From Rhizobiales bacterium 62-47 (lineage in GTDB: Bacteria > Pseudomonadota > Alphaproteobacteria > Rhizobiales > Xanthobacteraceae): a stretch of DNA of 64,000 bases. The stretch is taken from assembly GCA_001899255.1 (NCBI GenBank), contig MKVX01000018.1:1179150-1243149 (forward strand), in the 5' to 3' direction. Positions 14,792 to 22,845 of this stretch are shown here, piece by piece; position 1 is the first letter of the stretch, and every line of letters starts with the position of its first letter. Made by a program: the position numbers and the translations under genes. The notes beneath the pieces are model-generated. The model was given only the letters and a program-made list of their open reading frames with translations. It was not told where the DNA came from and searched no databases.

Positions 14792-16774
14792 ATGAGCGAA
14801 CAAGACACGATGCGCCTCGTCGCTGAGGTCGTGGACAAATTCAGCGGCCCGCTGAAAGACCTGACGGGCGCGCTCAAGGAAATCAACAAGACGGCAAAAA
14901 CCTCGCACGGTGAAGCTGCCAAGGCGGCGCGCGAGCATGCCCGCCACCTCAAAGAGCTCGGCGAGCGGATGAACAAAGCCCGCGAGATCGTCGTTGCCGG
15001 TTTGACGCCGACGATGGCGGCGCTCGGTGTGACCACCTTCGGCGCGAGCGAGGCCATGGGCAAGTTTACCGAGAGCCTTAAGCGCGCGGGTGAGCAATAC
15101 AATATCTTTTCTGATGCGGCGAAGCGCGGCGGCGTCAGTGCCGGTCACGTCGATGCCATTAGCATGGCCTTCCAGCGGCTTGGCGTGACGCAGGATAAGG
15201 CCATCAGCTCGGTGGCCGAACTTGGTGGCCATCTCGATCGGCTCTCCCGTGGCTCACCGGAAGAGCTTAACGCCATGACCAGCACGTTCGGCAACATGGG
15301 CGCGGCGCTGGCGTCGGCCTTGAACGGCGTCAAGGGTCGCGAAAGCCAGATGCAGGCATTGTTCAACTTCTTTGCCAAGCACCCCGACGTGCCGGTCGAT
15401 CAGAAGCGCAAGTTTTTCGAGGCGCTGAGCATCCCGCCCGAGCTGGCGACCAAGAACGGCAAGGAATTGCGCGAAGCCTTCGATGCCGGGTTTGCATGGG
15501 AGAAAGCGCACCCGCTCAACATGAAGCTGTTTCAGGAGCTCAATGAGGCGTTCGATCATCTGCGCGAGTCGCAGCAAGGCTTCGAGCGCGACATGATCAA
15601 CACCTTCGGCGGCGCTGGGCCGAAGCTGGTGACGCAATTCGCGCACACTGTCGAAGCCGTGTCGCATGAGTTTCGCTGGTGGATCGAGACGATCGCAATG
15701 CTCTCGAACAAGTCGGGTCTCACTGAGTGGCTATCGCGGCCGTCGTTCGACAAGACCGACCCTAAGCACCAATGGAAGAACAACGATCACTGGTTCGGCG
15801 GCAAGGCCGTCGGCCCCGACCCGGAGAAGCCGATCGCTGAGGGCACCAAGAAAGGTGTCATCGAAGCGCTGCGGGAATGGACGTTTGAGAACAAGGTGAC
15901 CGAGGCCGAAAAGTTTGCCGGGGGCTATCAGCCGATGGCCTACCATCCGGACGGCGACACGGGCGGATCGGCATCGCCCTTCCCCCGCGTCAAGCGGTCC
16001 ATCGAGGGTTTTCATAGCGGCGGCGGCTTCAAGGTGCTGCCGAACGGAAGCCGCGACGATGACGGCCCGGCCGCACGTCCGGGCGACGGCGGCGGGCGGC
16101 GTGATGCTGGATTGAGCGGCCGGACGCATGATCGCATCGCCACGGCCAAGACCGCGATGATGGATCAGCTCCGGCGCGAGGGTGTGCCGGAAGCGAACCT
16201 CGACACTGCGGCATCGATGCTGGCCGGTCAGGCGATCGCTGAGAGCAATCTCAACCCTAACCTGCCCCATGACGGCGGCACCGGCTATGGCATCTATGGG
16301 GCTCGCCTAGACCGACGTAGCCGCATGCTGAAATGGTTGCGCAAGAACGGCTACGCCGACAACAGCCTTGAGGGTCAATCCCGCTACATGGCGCACGAGG
16401 CGATGAGCGACCGATATCGCCGATCGCGTCGCGCCCTCATGAACGCCTCGCCCGAAACAATGCGCTCCGGCAATGCGGCGCTCACCGAAGAGTTCGAAAA
16501 CCCAGCGGTGAAGAACTACGGCGCGCGGCTTCGCGCCACCATGGGCGCGAAGAGCGTTCGGCCGAAAGAGATCGACGGCACGCTGCTCAAGAACGGAGCG
16601 CAATCCGGCCTGATGGGGCCGATCGGCGGCAAGCTGACCGGCGACGCTTCGCTGCGCATCGATCTCAACGGCTTCCCCAAGGGCACCCGGACATCCGCCA
16701 CGGCCGACGGCATCTTCAAGGCGGTGCGGTTGAACCGCAGCATGCCTATGCCGCTGGCGAGCGACGAGTCGTAA
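14792..16774 (+). CDS. Tail tape-measure protein with C-terminal tail-lysozyme domain
   Basis: 660 aa, 10 bp after the hub gene. The N-terminus (residues 1-110) is helical: 'LVAEVVDKFSGPLKDLTGAL' is the usual opening of tape-measure proteins that set tail length. 'GLTPTMAALGVTTFGASEAM' is a hydrophobic segment. Residues about 470-600 form a lysozyme-like domain: 'MAGQAIAESNLNPNL' style Glu ('AGQAIAESNLNPN'), 'GTGYGIYGARLDRRSRM', 'WLRKNGY'. Its job would be local peptidoglycan opening during DNA entry. It is short compared with tape measures of full contractile phages. Last gene of the structural block. No tail fibre follows. Confidence 0.8.
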   Translation: MSEQDTMRLVAEVVDKFSGPLKDLTGALKEINKTAKTSHGEAAKAAREHARHLKELGERMNKAREIVVAGLTPTMAALGVTTFGASEAMGKFTESLKRAGEQYNIFSDAAKRGGVSAGHVDAISMAFQRLGVTQDKAISSVAELGGHLDRLSRGSPEELNAMTSTFGNMGAALASALNGVKGRESQMQALFNFFAKHPDVPVDQKRKFFEALSIPPELATKNGKELREAFDAGFAWEKAHPLNMKLFQELNEAFDHLRESQQGFERDMINTFGGAGPKLVTQFAHTVEAVSHEFRWWIETIAMLSNKSGLTEWLSRPSFDKTDPKHQWKNNDHWFGGKAVGPDPEKPIAEGTKKGVIEALREWTFENKVTEAEKFAGGYQPMAYHPDGDTGGSASPFPRVKRSIEGFHSGGGFKVLPNGSRDDDGPAARPGDGGGRRDAGLSGRTHDRIATAKTAMMDQLRREGVPEANLDTAASMLAGQAIAESNLNPNLPHDGGTGYGIYGARLDRRSRMLKWLRKNGYADNSLEGQSRYMAHEAMSDRYRRSRRALMNASPETMRSGNAALTEEFENPAVKNYGARLRATMGAKSVRPKEIDGTLLKNGAQSGLMGPIGGKLTGDASLRIDLNGFPKGTRTSATADGIFKAVRLNRSMPMPLASDES

Positions 16775-17136
16775 AGAGGTGGCTTGATCAAGGGTCAGCT
16801 CAAGCGCTTTCACCGTCCTGAATTCGTCCATGTGACACACATTTGCAGCAAAGGCAGCCGCTTCCTTCGCGAGCAGATAGCCCCGCGCCGCAGTGCGACA
16901 CTTGTCACCGATGCCCCTCGTGTTGCGCATTATTATCTGGCGGTAGACCGGACTCGCCGAGACGCGAATTCCCAGCCAAACCGACTATCTACCAAAAACG
17001 GTATTGTCACACTGCACGCGTCAAAGTTTATAGTGGAGCTCAAGTGCAATCGGATTCGCCGAGTTTCCGAAGATGCGCCCAAGATAACCATAATTTAATC
17101 AATAGTATCATTGCCCTACAGCAACGCTTGACTTAT
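16775..17136. other. Gap between tail and cargo genes
   Basis: About 360 bp. Frames cross it but none has a ribosome-binding site, family motif or natural composition. Base composition shifts to higher AT from about 16960 onwards, into the toxin-like operon, consistent with separately acquired cargo. Confidence 0.5.
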
Positions 17137-17622
17137 ATGGCAACAGTCGATGAAATAGTCAGGGCCGGTATTTTGGAAGTATATGAGCTTCCAGATTGGG
17201 AACCTCGGCAGCCGATCAATAGGCTTTGGGTCGCTGAGAGTTTTTGGGCAGAATTCGATGCGATGGACAGTCTTCACGTCGAGCATAGTGCCATCGGCGG
17301 TCGAACCATCGGAGAGCACATCGAGATTATCTTCAATGACTTTCGTTGCGCCGAGCGACCTCACGCTGGTGATCTTAAGCGCATGACACCGAGCCGACAT
17401 GGAGTTCGAAAACTTCACCCTCCCAGGGCACGGGTTTATGGATGGTGTCCTTTTCAGCGGTCATTTGTCGCGGTTACGCTGGCCACGGAAATCAGCACCA
17501 AAACTGACCGCAAGTTGAACGATGCAAAACGTGATGAAGTCCGTGCTTTCATCAAGAAACACAAATTAGAAGACTCTATGGTCTATGGAGATATCCTTGC
17601 CGTCTTCCCGCCGTCAAACTAG
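17137..17622 (+). CDS. RelE/HigB-like toxin candidate
   Basis: 161 aa from ATG 17137; the longer frame upstream is rejected because it reads into the gap. The middle and C-terminal part follows the RelE/HigB beta-sheet pattern: 'LKRMTPSRHGVRKLHPPRAR', 'VYGWCPFQRSFVAVTLATE', then 'KTDRKLNDAKRDEVRAFIKK'. Family members are mRNA interferases acting at the ribosome. Residues 1-40 form an extra N-terminal segment. It is followed 13 bp later by an XRE gene, the toxin-first order of higBA loci. Catalytic residues cannot be assigned with certainty, so toxicity is inferred. Confidence 0.55.
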   Translation: MATVDEIVRAGILEVYELPDWEPRQPINRLWVAESFWAEFDAMDSLHVEHSAIGGRTIGEHIEIIFNDFRCAERPHAGDLKRMTPSRHGVRKLHPPRARVYGWCPFQRSFVAVTLATEISTKTDRKLNDAKRDEVRAFIKKHKLEDSMVYGDILAVFPPSN

Positions 17623-17635
17623 CGCCCGCCGCAAG

Positions 17636-18007
17636 ATGTTTCTTAAGCTATCCAGCCGAATTGAGGGACAGCTGCGGGAGATTTATGCTCAGAAGCACGC
17701 CCTCGGCAAAGTTAATCAAACCAACCTTGCTGCGAAGCTCGGCGTAGATCGTTCGGCGGTGAACCGTAGGCTCTCTGGGCGTTCCAACATGACCATCGAG
17801 ACGATTGCGGACATGATCTGGGGGCTCGACGCAGATTTCGATCTGACGATATTCGATGCATCGAGTTCGACGAAAAATGCCGTATTGCTGACCAATGCGC
17901 GGACCGATCTACTGAGCTCGAATGTGAATGTGAACACCAACACCGGCTCTGTTTTATCAACGGGCCCCCTCTCTGGCGCTTCATCTGCAAAAGTTGCATT
18001 TACATGA
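17636..18007 (+). CDS. XRE-family antitoxin candidate
   Basis: 123 aa from ATG 17636; ATG 17585 is an alternative that would overlap the toxin. Residues about 25-70 (KVNQTNLAAKLGVDRSAVNR, then 'RLSGRSNMTIETIADMIWGL') are a lambda-repressor-type HTH with a conserved 'DADFDLTIFD' end. The last 45 residues are Asn/Ser/Thr-rich and probably disordered; in HigA-like antitoxins the part outside the HTH binds the toxin. The stop overlaps the next ATG by 4 bp, so the third gene is translationally coupled. Likely represses its own promoter. Confidence 0.6.
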   Translation: MFLKLSSRIEGQLREIYAQKHALGKVNQTNLAAKLGVDRSAVNRRLSGRSNMTIETIADMIWGLDADFDLTIFDASSSTKNAVLLTNARTDLLSSNVNVNTNTGSVLSTGPLSGASSAKVAFT

Positions 18008-18411
18008 TGAATGAACGTAAAGCATCAGTGATCGTTTGCGATGAATTCACTTGGTCGCTGACCGGAAAGGCCAATTTTTTCGGCGTTTACGTGCAGGATA
18101 TCGTTATCCCCATTCCGGAAGTGACCATTAATCAGATGGTCTTCTTCTTCTCAGTCGAAACCGACGCAAATGATCCCTTCAAACAGGTAGAGCTGAAAGT
18201 AGAATTCCCCGGCTCGCCTCCGTTTACTCAACCTATTGCGATGGACGCATTGCCGATGCCTCCGCCCGCTGGACGAACAAAAATTACGTATCGATTCCCG
18301 ATAATGCTTCAACAGAGAGTTCTCCGTCCGGGGCGGATTGCTACATCAGTCATTCATGAACGCGGGGAATTAAGCGCAGGCGGTGTTTGGATCGTCCAAC
18401 AGCCGACCTAG
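18004..18411 (+). CDS. DUF6941-like protein coupled to the toxin/antitoxin pair
   Basis: 135 aa from ATG 18004, sharing ATGA with the XRE gene. Beta-rich; the opening 'ASVIVCDEFTWSLTGKANFF' followed by 'GVYVQDIVIPIPEVTINQMV' follows the pattern I associate with DUF6941 proteins (a Cys-Asp near the N-terminus, then a Gly-x-Tyr strand). No signal peptide or membrane segment. Its function is unknown to me. The coupling makes it a possible third component of the toxin system, for example a chaperone or sensor. A terminator follows 28 bp downstream and closes the three-gene unit. Confidence 0.55.
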   Translation: MMNERKASVIVCDEFTWSLTGKANFFGVYVQDIVIPIPEVTINQMVFFFSVETDANDPFKQVELKVEFPGSPPFTQPIAMDALPMPPPAGRTKITYRFPIMLQQRVLRPGRIATSVIHERGELSAGGVWIVQQPT

Positions 18412-18438
18412 AACACATTTGCTTATTGCAAATGCTTA

Positions 18439-18464
18439 GGCCCCAGATTGCTCTGGGGCCTTTT
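18439..18464 (+). terminator. Terminator of the toxin-antitoxin-DUF6941 operon
   Basis: GGCCCCAGA, loop TTGC, TCTGGGGCC, then TTTT: a 9-bp perfect stem with a T-run, 28 bp after the DUF6941-like stop. Confidence 0.88.
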
Positions 18465-18548
18465 CGTTTCTCGGGGTACATCCGCCCGTATCAACGATTG
18501 AGTTGATAATGGGCATCGGCGTGGCGAATACAAGCAGTGTCGTGGGTA

Positions 18549-19289
18549 TCAATCGAGCGGCCGGTCATCATCAGTTGATGGCTGCTCCTGCAGCGACGCG
18601 ATATCACCACCGCCGTAATCCTCTTCCGGTGGCGGCTGATCATCGCTATCTTTCTTCTCGGTGCCGCGCGCCACGATCATCAGCTCATCATCCGGCCACG
18701 GCCGCTGCAGCTTCAACGCGGTTGGCACATCAGCCGTGAGCCATGTTTCCCAATCCTCTTCCATCAGGATCACAGGCATCGCCTTGGGATGGACCGGCTT
18801 GACAACGGCGTTCGGCTCGGTCGTGAGGAACGAATAGAGCAGATGATCGCCTTCGATCGGCTTCGACTTGGTGCCGCGCGCGCCGGTCCACGGCCGCCAC
18901 AACCCTGCGAAAGCGAACAGCGGGCGGGATCGATCGAGCGCGAACCAGACGATATCTTTCTTGCCGGTGGCCGGATTGGGTTCGGGCGCATATTCCGAGA
19001 AACTGGTCGCAGGTACCAAGCATCGATACTGCGGTTTCATCCATGAGCGCCAGAATGGGCTCGACACGTTCCGGATATTGGTCACCGGGAGATAGCCCTT
19101 CGGTGGCGGCGGGAAGCCCCAGCGCATCATCGTCAGTTCGCGCTCGCCACCCGCCGCGTGGATCACTGGCGCTTCATTGTCCGGAAAGATCGCCGGGAAC
19201 GACGGCATGTTGCCCGAGCTGTCGCGCGTCACTTGGAATAGACGGCGGATGGCGTCCTGATTTTTGGTCATCGAGTAAAGGTTGCACAT
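18549..19289 (-). CDS. SRAP-domain protein (HMCES/YedK family)
   Basis: 246 aa. Begins MCNLYS, exposing Cys2 after Met removal, the residue that crosslinks abasic sites in single-stranded DNA. Other conserved residues are present: Asn in 'VTNIRNV', Glu in 'ATSFSEYAPEP' and His in 'VKPVHPKAMPVIL'. The family protects abasic sites at replication forks and is common near SOS genes and on phages. Residues after about 205 are an acidic, Gln/Pro-rich tail. Located in the cargo part of the element, with a Cys-rich gene 18 bp upstream on the same strand. Confidence 0.92.
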   Translation of the reverse strand: MCNLYSMTKNQDAIRRLFQVTRDSSGNMPSFPAIFPDNEAPVIHAAGGERELTMMRWGFPPPPKGYLPVTNIRNVSSPFWRSWMKPQYRCLVPATSFSEYAPEPNPATGKKDIVWFALDRSRPLFAFAGLWRPWTGARGTKSKPIEGDHLLYSFLTTEPNAVVKPVHPKAMPVILMEEDWETWLTADVPTALKLQRPWPDDELMIVARGTEKKDSDDQPPPEEDYGGGDIASLQEQPSTDDDRPLD

Positions 19290-19307
19290 CGCACGCCCGC
19301 CTTCGTG

Positions 19308-19664
19308 TTATCCTTGGAAGCGCTTAACCCTCGTATGCCAATGCGGCTCGATGTTGACTGATCCGATCTCACCGCATGCACTGCATAGAAGCTGCCTACC
19401 GATCTGAGCCCACGTTTGATCCTGCGGCAGATCGACAAGCCGAACTTGCGCATAGTGACCGCAGTCGCCTGCGATGCAATGCAAGCCCACCGTGATGAAG
19501 CCCCACTCCAACCAAACGGCCGGGCCGCCGGGTTGATAGCGCTGGCCCCATTTACCGGGCTGCTTGCGCGTCCGTAGGGTGCCCCGCGAGGTCAGGATCG
19601 CTGCCGGGATCGGGCGAAAGGAATATCGACCTAAAAAATAGACTGCAGGCTTGTGTAGCGACAT
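19308..19664 (-). CDS. Hypothetical protein with C-terminal Cys/His motif
   Basis: 118 aa from ATG 19664; a GTG at 19757 in the same frame is possible but no start has a clear ribosome-binding site. The C-terminal half carries HCIAGDCGHYAQVRLVDLP and 'LLCSACGEIGSV', a four-cysteine zinc-ribbon-like pattern (C-x4-C ... C-x2-C) followed by HWH. The basic N-terminal half has no known domain. It stands 18 bp upstream of the SRAP gene and is probably co-transcribed. Small proteins of this kind recur in rhizobial islands; function unknown. Confidence 0.5.
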   Translation of the reverse strand: MSLHKPAVYFLGRYSFRPIPAAILTSRGTLRTRKQPGKWGQRYQPGGPAVWLEWGFITVGLHCIAGDCGHYAQVRLVDLPQDQTWAQIGRQLLCSACGEIGSVNIEPHWHTRVKRFQG

Positions 19665-19811
19665 CAGATCATTAGAGCGCGAGTCGATCGAAACAGGCAA
19701 TCGCGACCCCGAGCGCACATAAACCTGCCCTTCGGCGGACGAGCGTTCGGTCAGCACATGGAACTGAGAAGGGTTTCACTCATCGGTTGACCTGCATCAA
19801 TACCCGCGCCG

Positions 19812-20012
19812 ATGGATGATCTAGCAAGGCGCATGATCCGAGTTCTCGTCGAGTGCCCGTACACGCATAGACAAATTCCCTATCTTCGGGATGAAGCGTG
19901 TTGTGACCCGCACGCCTATGATCTGGTGAACTGCCCCGAATGCGGCACGGTGCACCTCATCAACAAGCTGACTGGCAAAAGGTTGTCGCAGCCGAGTAGT
20001 TGGACTTCGTGA
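19812..20012 (+). CDS. Small zinc-finger-like protein
   Basis: 66 aa. 'VLVECPYTHRQIPY' and 'DLVNCPECGTVHLINKLTGK' give the CP-x-T ... CPxCGxxH pattern of short zinc-ribbon proteins abundant in Bradyrhizobium islands. The ribosome-binding site is weak (gatgg). Divergent from the preceding Cys/His gene. Function unknown. Confidence 0.6.
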   Translation: MDDLARRMIRVLVECPYTHRQIPYLRDEACCDPHAYDLVNCPECGTVHLINKLTGKRLSQPSSWTS

Positions 20013-20119
20013 CATCGAATATTGTTCTGCTGCGCTTCACTGGATTGGTCGCCAACCGCCCGGCTCATCGCATTCCTGAGCGTCAGTGAGCAGCTTTTAC
20101 AGCGGTAGCCGGATGTCCT

Positions 20120-20284
20120 TCATGGCTTCTTGACCTCGCCATCGAGCCAATCCTGCTCTTCGGCGAGAGCAAGCCACGCCTCCTGCATACGTCGATAGCG
20201 GTTCTTGGCGGGCGCATCCTCGGCTTGGGCGGCAAGCTCGGCGCAGTTGCGGGCGTTCTCGCGGTAGGTTTCTGATTTGGTCAT
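20120..20284 (-). CDS. 54-aa conserved small protein
   Basis: Starts at ATG 20284 (a second ATG at 20287 is adjacent) and reads MTKSETYRENARNCAELAAQ, then 'NRYRRMQEAWLALAEEQDWL'. The whole is one amphipathic helical hairpin. The pattern TYRENAxNCAxLA...RYxRMxxAWxxLAxEQDWLDGE is familiar from many small rhizobial proteins of unknown role. It is shorter than 60 codons and easily missed. Confidence 0.7.
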   Translation of the reverse strand: MTKSETYRENARNCAELAAQAEDAPAKNRYRRMQEAWLALAEEQDWLDGEVKKP

Positions 20285-20462
20285 CATGGCGGTCACACTA
20301 ACGCTTTTTTGCTTATACCCAAATCGGCGCGGCAGCGGAACTAGTCTAAAGCCATTCAGAAGGCGGTGACCGCGCCGGAATTCTTCCGTTCTTCACTTGC
20401 GTTCGGCGTCAATCCTCCCTCCCGCTTCTGCCAGTCGCCGACACACGACCGAAGGTGCCAGT

Positions 20463-20864
20463 ATGTTCAAGAATACGCCAAAGGGAATTCATCCGGTCGA
20501 TCGGCACGTCGGCATGCGCATTCGGCAGCGGCGGCTGCAGCTAGATATGAGCCAAGAGGCGCTCGCTAAAGAATTGGGGCTGACGTTCCAGCAGGTGCAG
20601 AAGTACGAGAAAGGTACCAACCGGGTCAGCGCCAGCCGCTTGATGGATTTGGCCAATGTTCTTGGCACCGACGTGGCCTATTTCTTCGATGATGCGCCGG
20701 GCACCGCGCAATCCCGGCAGCAGGCCGATCGCAACGATGCGTCGGTTATCTTTGCCGATCGCATCGGCGTCCGGCTCTGTGCCGCCTTCCTCAAGATCGA
20801 GCGGCCTGACCTTCGCGCCGCTATCGTCAACATGATCGAGGACCTCTCGTCAAATTCAAACTGA
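20463..20864 (+). CDS. XRE-family regulator (PraR/PhrR-like)
   Basis: 133 aa from ATG 20463, with GAAGGTG upstream. Residues 12-75 form the HTH: 'HVGMRIRQRRLQLDMSQEAL', 'LGLTFQQVQKYEKGTNRVSA', 'VLGTDVAYFFDD'. The wording matches the PraR/PhrR group of alphaproteobacterial regulators, here 133 aa with a divergent C-terminal half. It may be the element's own repressor or a cargo regulator. The degraded ORF downstream is in the same direction. Confidence 0.8.
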   Translation: MFKNTPKGIHPVDRHVGMRIRQRRLQLDMSQEALAKELGLTFQQVQKYEKGTNRVSASRLMDLANVLGTDVAYFFDDAPGTAQSRQQADRNDASVIFADRIGVRLCAAFLKIERPDLRAAIVNMIEDLSSNSN

Positions 20865-20898
20865 CCGATCGGATGGATCGCCATGTCACAGCTCTCGC

Positions 20899-21075
20899 AT
20901 CACAGAGGACGCCGTTCTAGCGCTTCGCCGCATTCACGATGAACAGGGCATCGAGGCGTTCGACGCCGCCGCCCGCAACCTCTTCATGTCGGTCGGGAGT
21001 TTGATTGGCGATGTGGCCGGACCAGAGCGACTTATGGACCTTATGTGCCTGATTGCGCCGGAGCCGGTAGATTGA
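20899..21075 (+). pseudogene. Small rhizobial-type gene without a start (decayed)
   Basis: The frame reads ITEDAVLALRRIHDEQGIEA, then 'FDAAARNLFMSVGSLIGDVA' and a TGA at 21073. The sequence looks coding and resembles small Bradyrhizobium proteins of similar length. No ATG, GTG or TTG precedes it in frame; the nearby ATG 20883 is in another frame and ends after 18 codons. A small indel near 20885-20900 would restore the gene. Confidence 0.4.
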
Positions 21076-21119
21076 GCCGTCACACCTGCTCTCGATGGCC
21101 GGTCACAACACCGCGCGGT

Positions 21120-21401
21120 CTATGATCTTGCTCGACGCCAGCCCGCGCTGCGTGCCTCGTCCTCAGAGCAGAACCATCGCTCTCCCTTCGACGGCGTAAT
21201 GATAGTTTCCGCGTAGCGGTTCTGACCGGGCATGTGATAGATGCGCGCGCCACTGTTGATGCTGATATTGCCCTTGATGTTACAACCTTGGATCATTGCG
21301 CCAACGGTTGAGCGCCCATGCTGCCCATCTTCCGACGTGACACCATGGCCAACGCCCACCGCTGCAATCCCGGCTAGAGCTAATATCGCATATCGCGCCA
21401 T
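21120..21401 (-). CDS. Exported small protein with conserved CNIKGNIS...FCSEDEA motif
   Basis: 93 aa from ATG 21401 (a GTG seven codons upstream is less likely). The first 22 residues are a signal peptide or anchor (MARYAILALAGIAAVGVGHG). The conserved part is 'GCNIKGNISINSGARIYHMP' followed by 'WFCSEDEARSAGWR'. This is the C-terminal module often joined to thermonuclease-like domains in rhizobia, here without the nuclease. Two Cys could form a disulfide. Probably acts in the envelope; function unknown. Confidence 0.65.
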   Translation of the reverse strand: MARYAILALAGIAAVGVGHGVTSEDGQHGRSTVGAMIQGCNIKGNISINSGARIYHMPGQNRYAETIITPSKGERWFCSEDEARSAGWRRARS

Positions 21402-21603
21402 GCGGTCATTTGAGCACCGCACGCCTTAAGGCCGCGCAATCGAAGTCTCGCGAAGTTTAGTGATCAACCCAACCTTTCTGAAACCAGTGGCCTCCAGCAC
21501 TCCAGCCCCTCCACCACGCCAATGCACCGCTAAAGTCTAATTTTCTGCAACTCTTGAGAATGGTTGTTTGCCATTGGCTACTCAAGGGCGAGGAGAATCA
21601 AGA

Positions 21604-21864
21604 ATGAAGAAATGGCTCTTAGTGATTGGGGCAACAATTTTGATGACTGCGGCAGCGCAAGCGCAGTATCGCGGCTATGGCAGCTACGGCACCGGCTCAA
21701 ATTCACAGAGCCATTCAGTGGACGGTTACACCACTAGCCGGGGCACTTACATCCAGCCTCATACGTCAACAAATCCCAACAGCACACAGATGGATAACTA
21801 CAGCACTCGGGGCAACTACAATCCGCACAACGGAATGTACGGCACTCGGACACCGAAATACTGA
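21604..21864 (+). CDS. Small secreted Tyr/Gly/Ser-rich protein
   Basis: 86 aa from ATG 21604 (GAGGAG upstream). Signal peptide 'MKKWLLVIGATILMTAAAQA' cleaved before QYRGY. The mature 66 residues hold 'VDGYTTSRGTYIQPHTSTNP' and 'DNYSTRGNYNPHNG', a repeat-like pattern of TxRGxY/N-P known from many short proteobacterial proteins, often near prophages. No cysteine; probably periplasmic and flexible. Function unknown. Confidence 0.7.
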   Translation: MKKWLLVIGATILMTAAAQAQYRGYGSYGTGSNSQSHSVDGYTTSRGTYIQPHTSTNPNSTQMDNYSTRGNYNPHNGMYGTRTPKY

Positions 21865-21956
21865 ACACCGGTTAGCTGATCATTGAACACGCTGTGTGAG
21901 CGGACAGACGTTCGCTCACACAGCGACTTGTCATCTAGCGCCAAAGGGTCTTGAGG

Positions 21957-22463
21957 ATGCGTTCGTTCGCAATTTCGATAGCCATCGTCTGTGCTGTTTC
22001 CACGACTGCGCAGGCTCAGTGGATTTCCAACAAGCAAGGTGGCGATTTTGACGATGATGCCACTTTCATCGCGCTCACTACTCAAGGCGACTACGCTTTT
22101 GGTCTGCGATGTACGCCCGGCAAGCCGGAGGTCGTTTACCTAACTCCCGACACCTCTGTCACCAATGACATGTACAAAGTCGTAAACGCCACTGAGCCGA
22201 AACTGCGCCTCAAGATCGACGGCGGTGACGTTATCAACTTGACCGCAACCATGGACAACACGGATAAGGGGACCATGCGCGCGGCGGCTGATGGAACGAC
22301 CTCGCTCTATGAGCAAATCAGAGACGCCAAATCATCCGTAGCCGTGGTGCTCACCATGATGGGAAAGAATTTCCACGAAAAGAAGTTCAACACGCGCGGA
22401 TCACGTGAGGCCGTTTCAAAACTAGTGAAGGGCTGCAAGTTGGCTTCCGGTAAAGGTAGCTAG
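21957..22463 (+). CDS. Exported hypothetical protein
   Basis: 168 aa from ATG 21957 (AAAGGG about 10 bp upstream; an in-frame TTG two codons earlier is less likely). Signal peptide 'MRSFAISIAIVCAVSTTAQA' then QWISN. The mature part is beta-rich with two cysteines ('GLRCTPGKPEVVYL', 'KLVKGCKL') that could form a disulfide. No named domain. It follows the small secreted gene by about 90 bp, so both may share a promoter as exported cargo. Confidence 0.65.
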   Translation: MRSFAISIAIVCAVSTTAQAQWISNKQGGDFDDDATFIALTTQGDYAFGLRCTPGKPEVVYLTPDTSVTNDMYKVVNATEPKLRLKIDGGDVINLTATMDNTDKGTMRAAADGTTSLYEQIRDAKSSVAVVLTMMGKNFHEKKFNTRGSREAVSKLVKGCKLASGKGS

Positions 22464-22530
22464 CGCAGCCACCGCCCGTGCCCCAAAACCTCAAAGGACC
22501 GGGTTTATCCCCTGCCCCCTAATCCCCGCC

Positions 22531-22719
22531 CTAGGCGGCCCTACGGGACTCAGGGAGACGTTCCGCCAAGCTGGCGATGGTCTTGGTCAGATTGTCCCGG
22601 CGCTCGCCCATGGCCCTCGCATCCAACGGGTAAACCACGTCGGCCTTGGCATAGACACTGAACCGAAGAGCACCCGCAGCGATATCTCTTCCAGTAGCCG
22701 GATCGGTGGCAGCACCACG
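22531..22719 (-). pseudogene. Coding-like remnant next to attR
   Basis: A frame closed by TAG 22531-22533 reads 'TDPATGRDIAAGALRFSVYA', then 'KADVVYPLDARAMGERRDNL' and 'TKTIASLAERLPESRRAA'. Composition looks coding but it lacks a start after the stop at 22720-22722. Probably the 3' remainder of an older cargo gene. The rest of 22464-22864 holds only the repeat, flank copy and terminator listed separately. Confidence 0.35.
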
Positions 22720-22749
22720 TCACGAACATGCGGTGAACGGCCAAAACGA

Positions 22750-22771
22750 CTATGGGGACTTTTATGGGGAC
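22750..22771. repeat. Possible arm-type integrase-binding repeat, right copy
   Basis: CTATGGGGACTTTTATGGGG plus AC; two tandem TATGGGGACt units. 20/22 identical to 4765-4786. It lies about 95 bp inside attR. Confidence 0.45.
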
Positions 22772-22778
22772 TCTCTGT

Positions 22779-22821
22779 CCCCAAACCCGCGTTTTTGCCC
22801 GTTTTCGTTCGGGTTTCGTGC
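22779..22821. repeat. Element-borne copy of the tRNA-Pro downstream flank
   Basis: Aligns with 4567-4608 with a few gaps. With the terminator at 22846-22872 it shows that the element carries the tRNA 3' end plus roughly 100 bp of the sequence that normally follows it. Confidence 0.6.
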
Positions 22822-22845
22822 TGATGTATCGAGGACGTGAAAATG

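Noticed and set aside
16784-17098. 104-codon plus-strand frame between tail and toxin genes
   Set aside because: No ribosome-binding site, no family motif, composition not coding-like.
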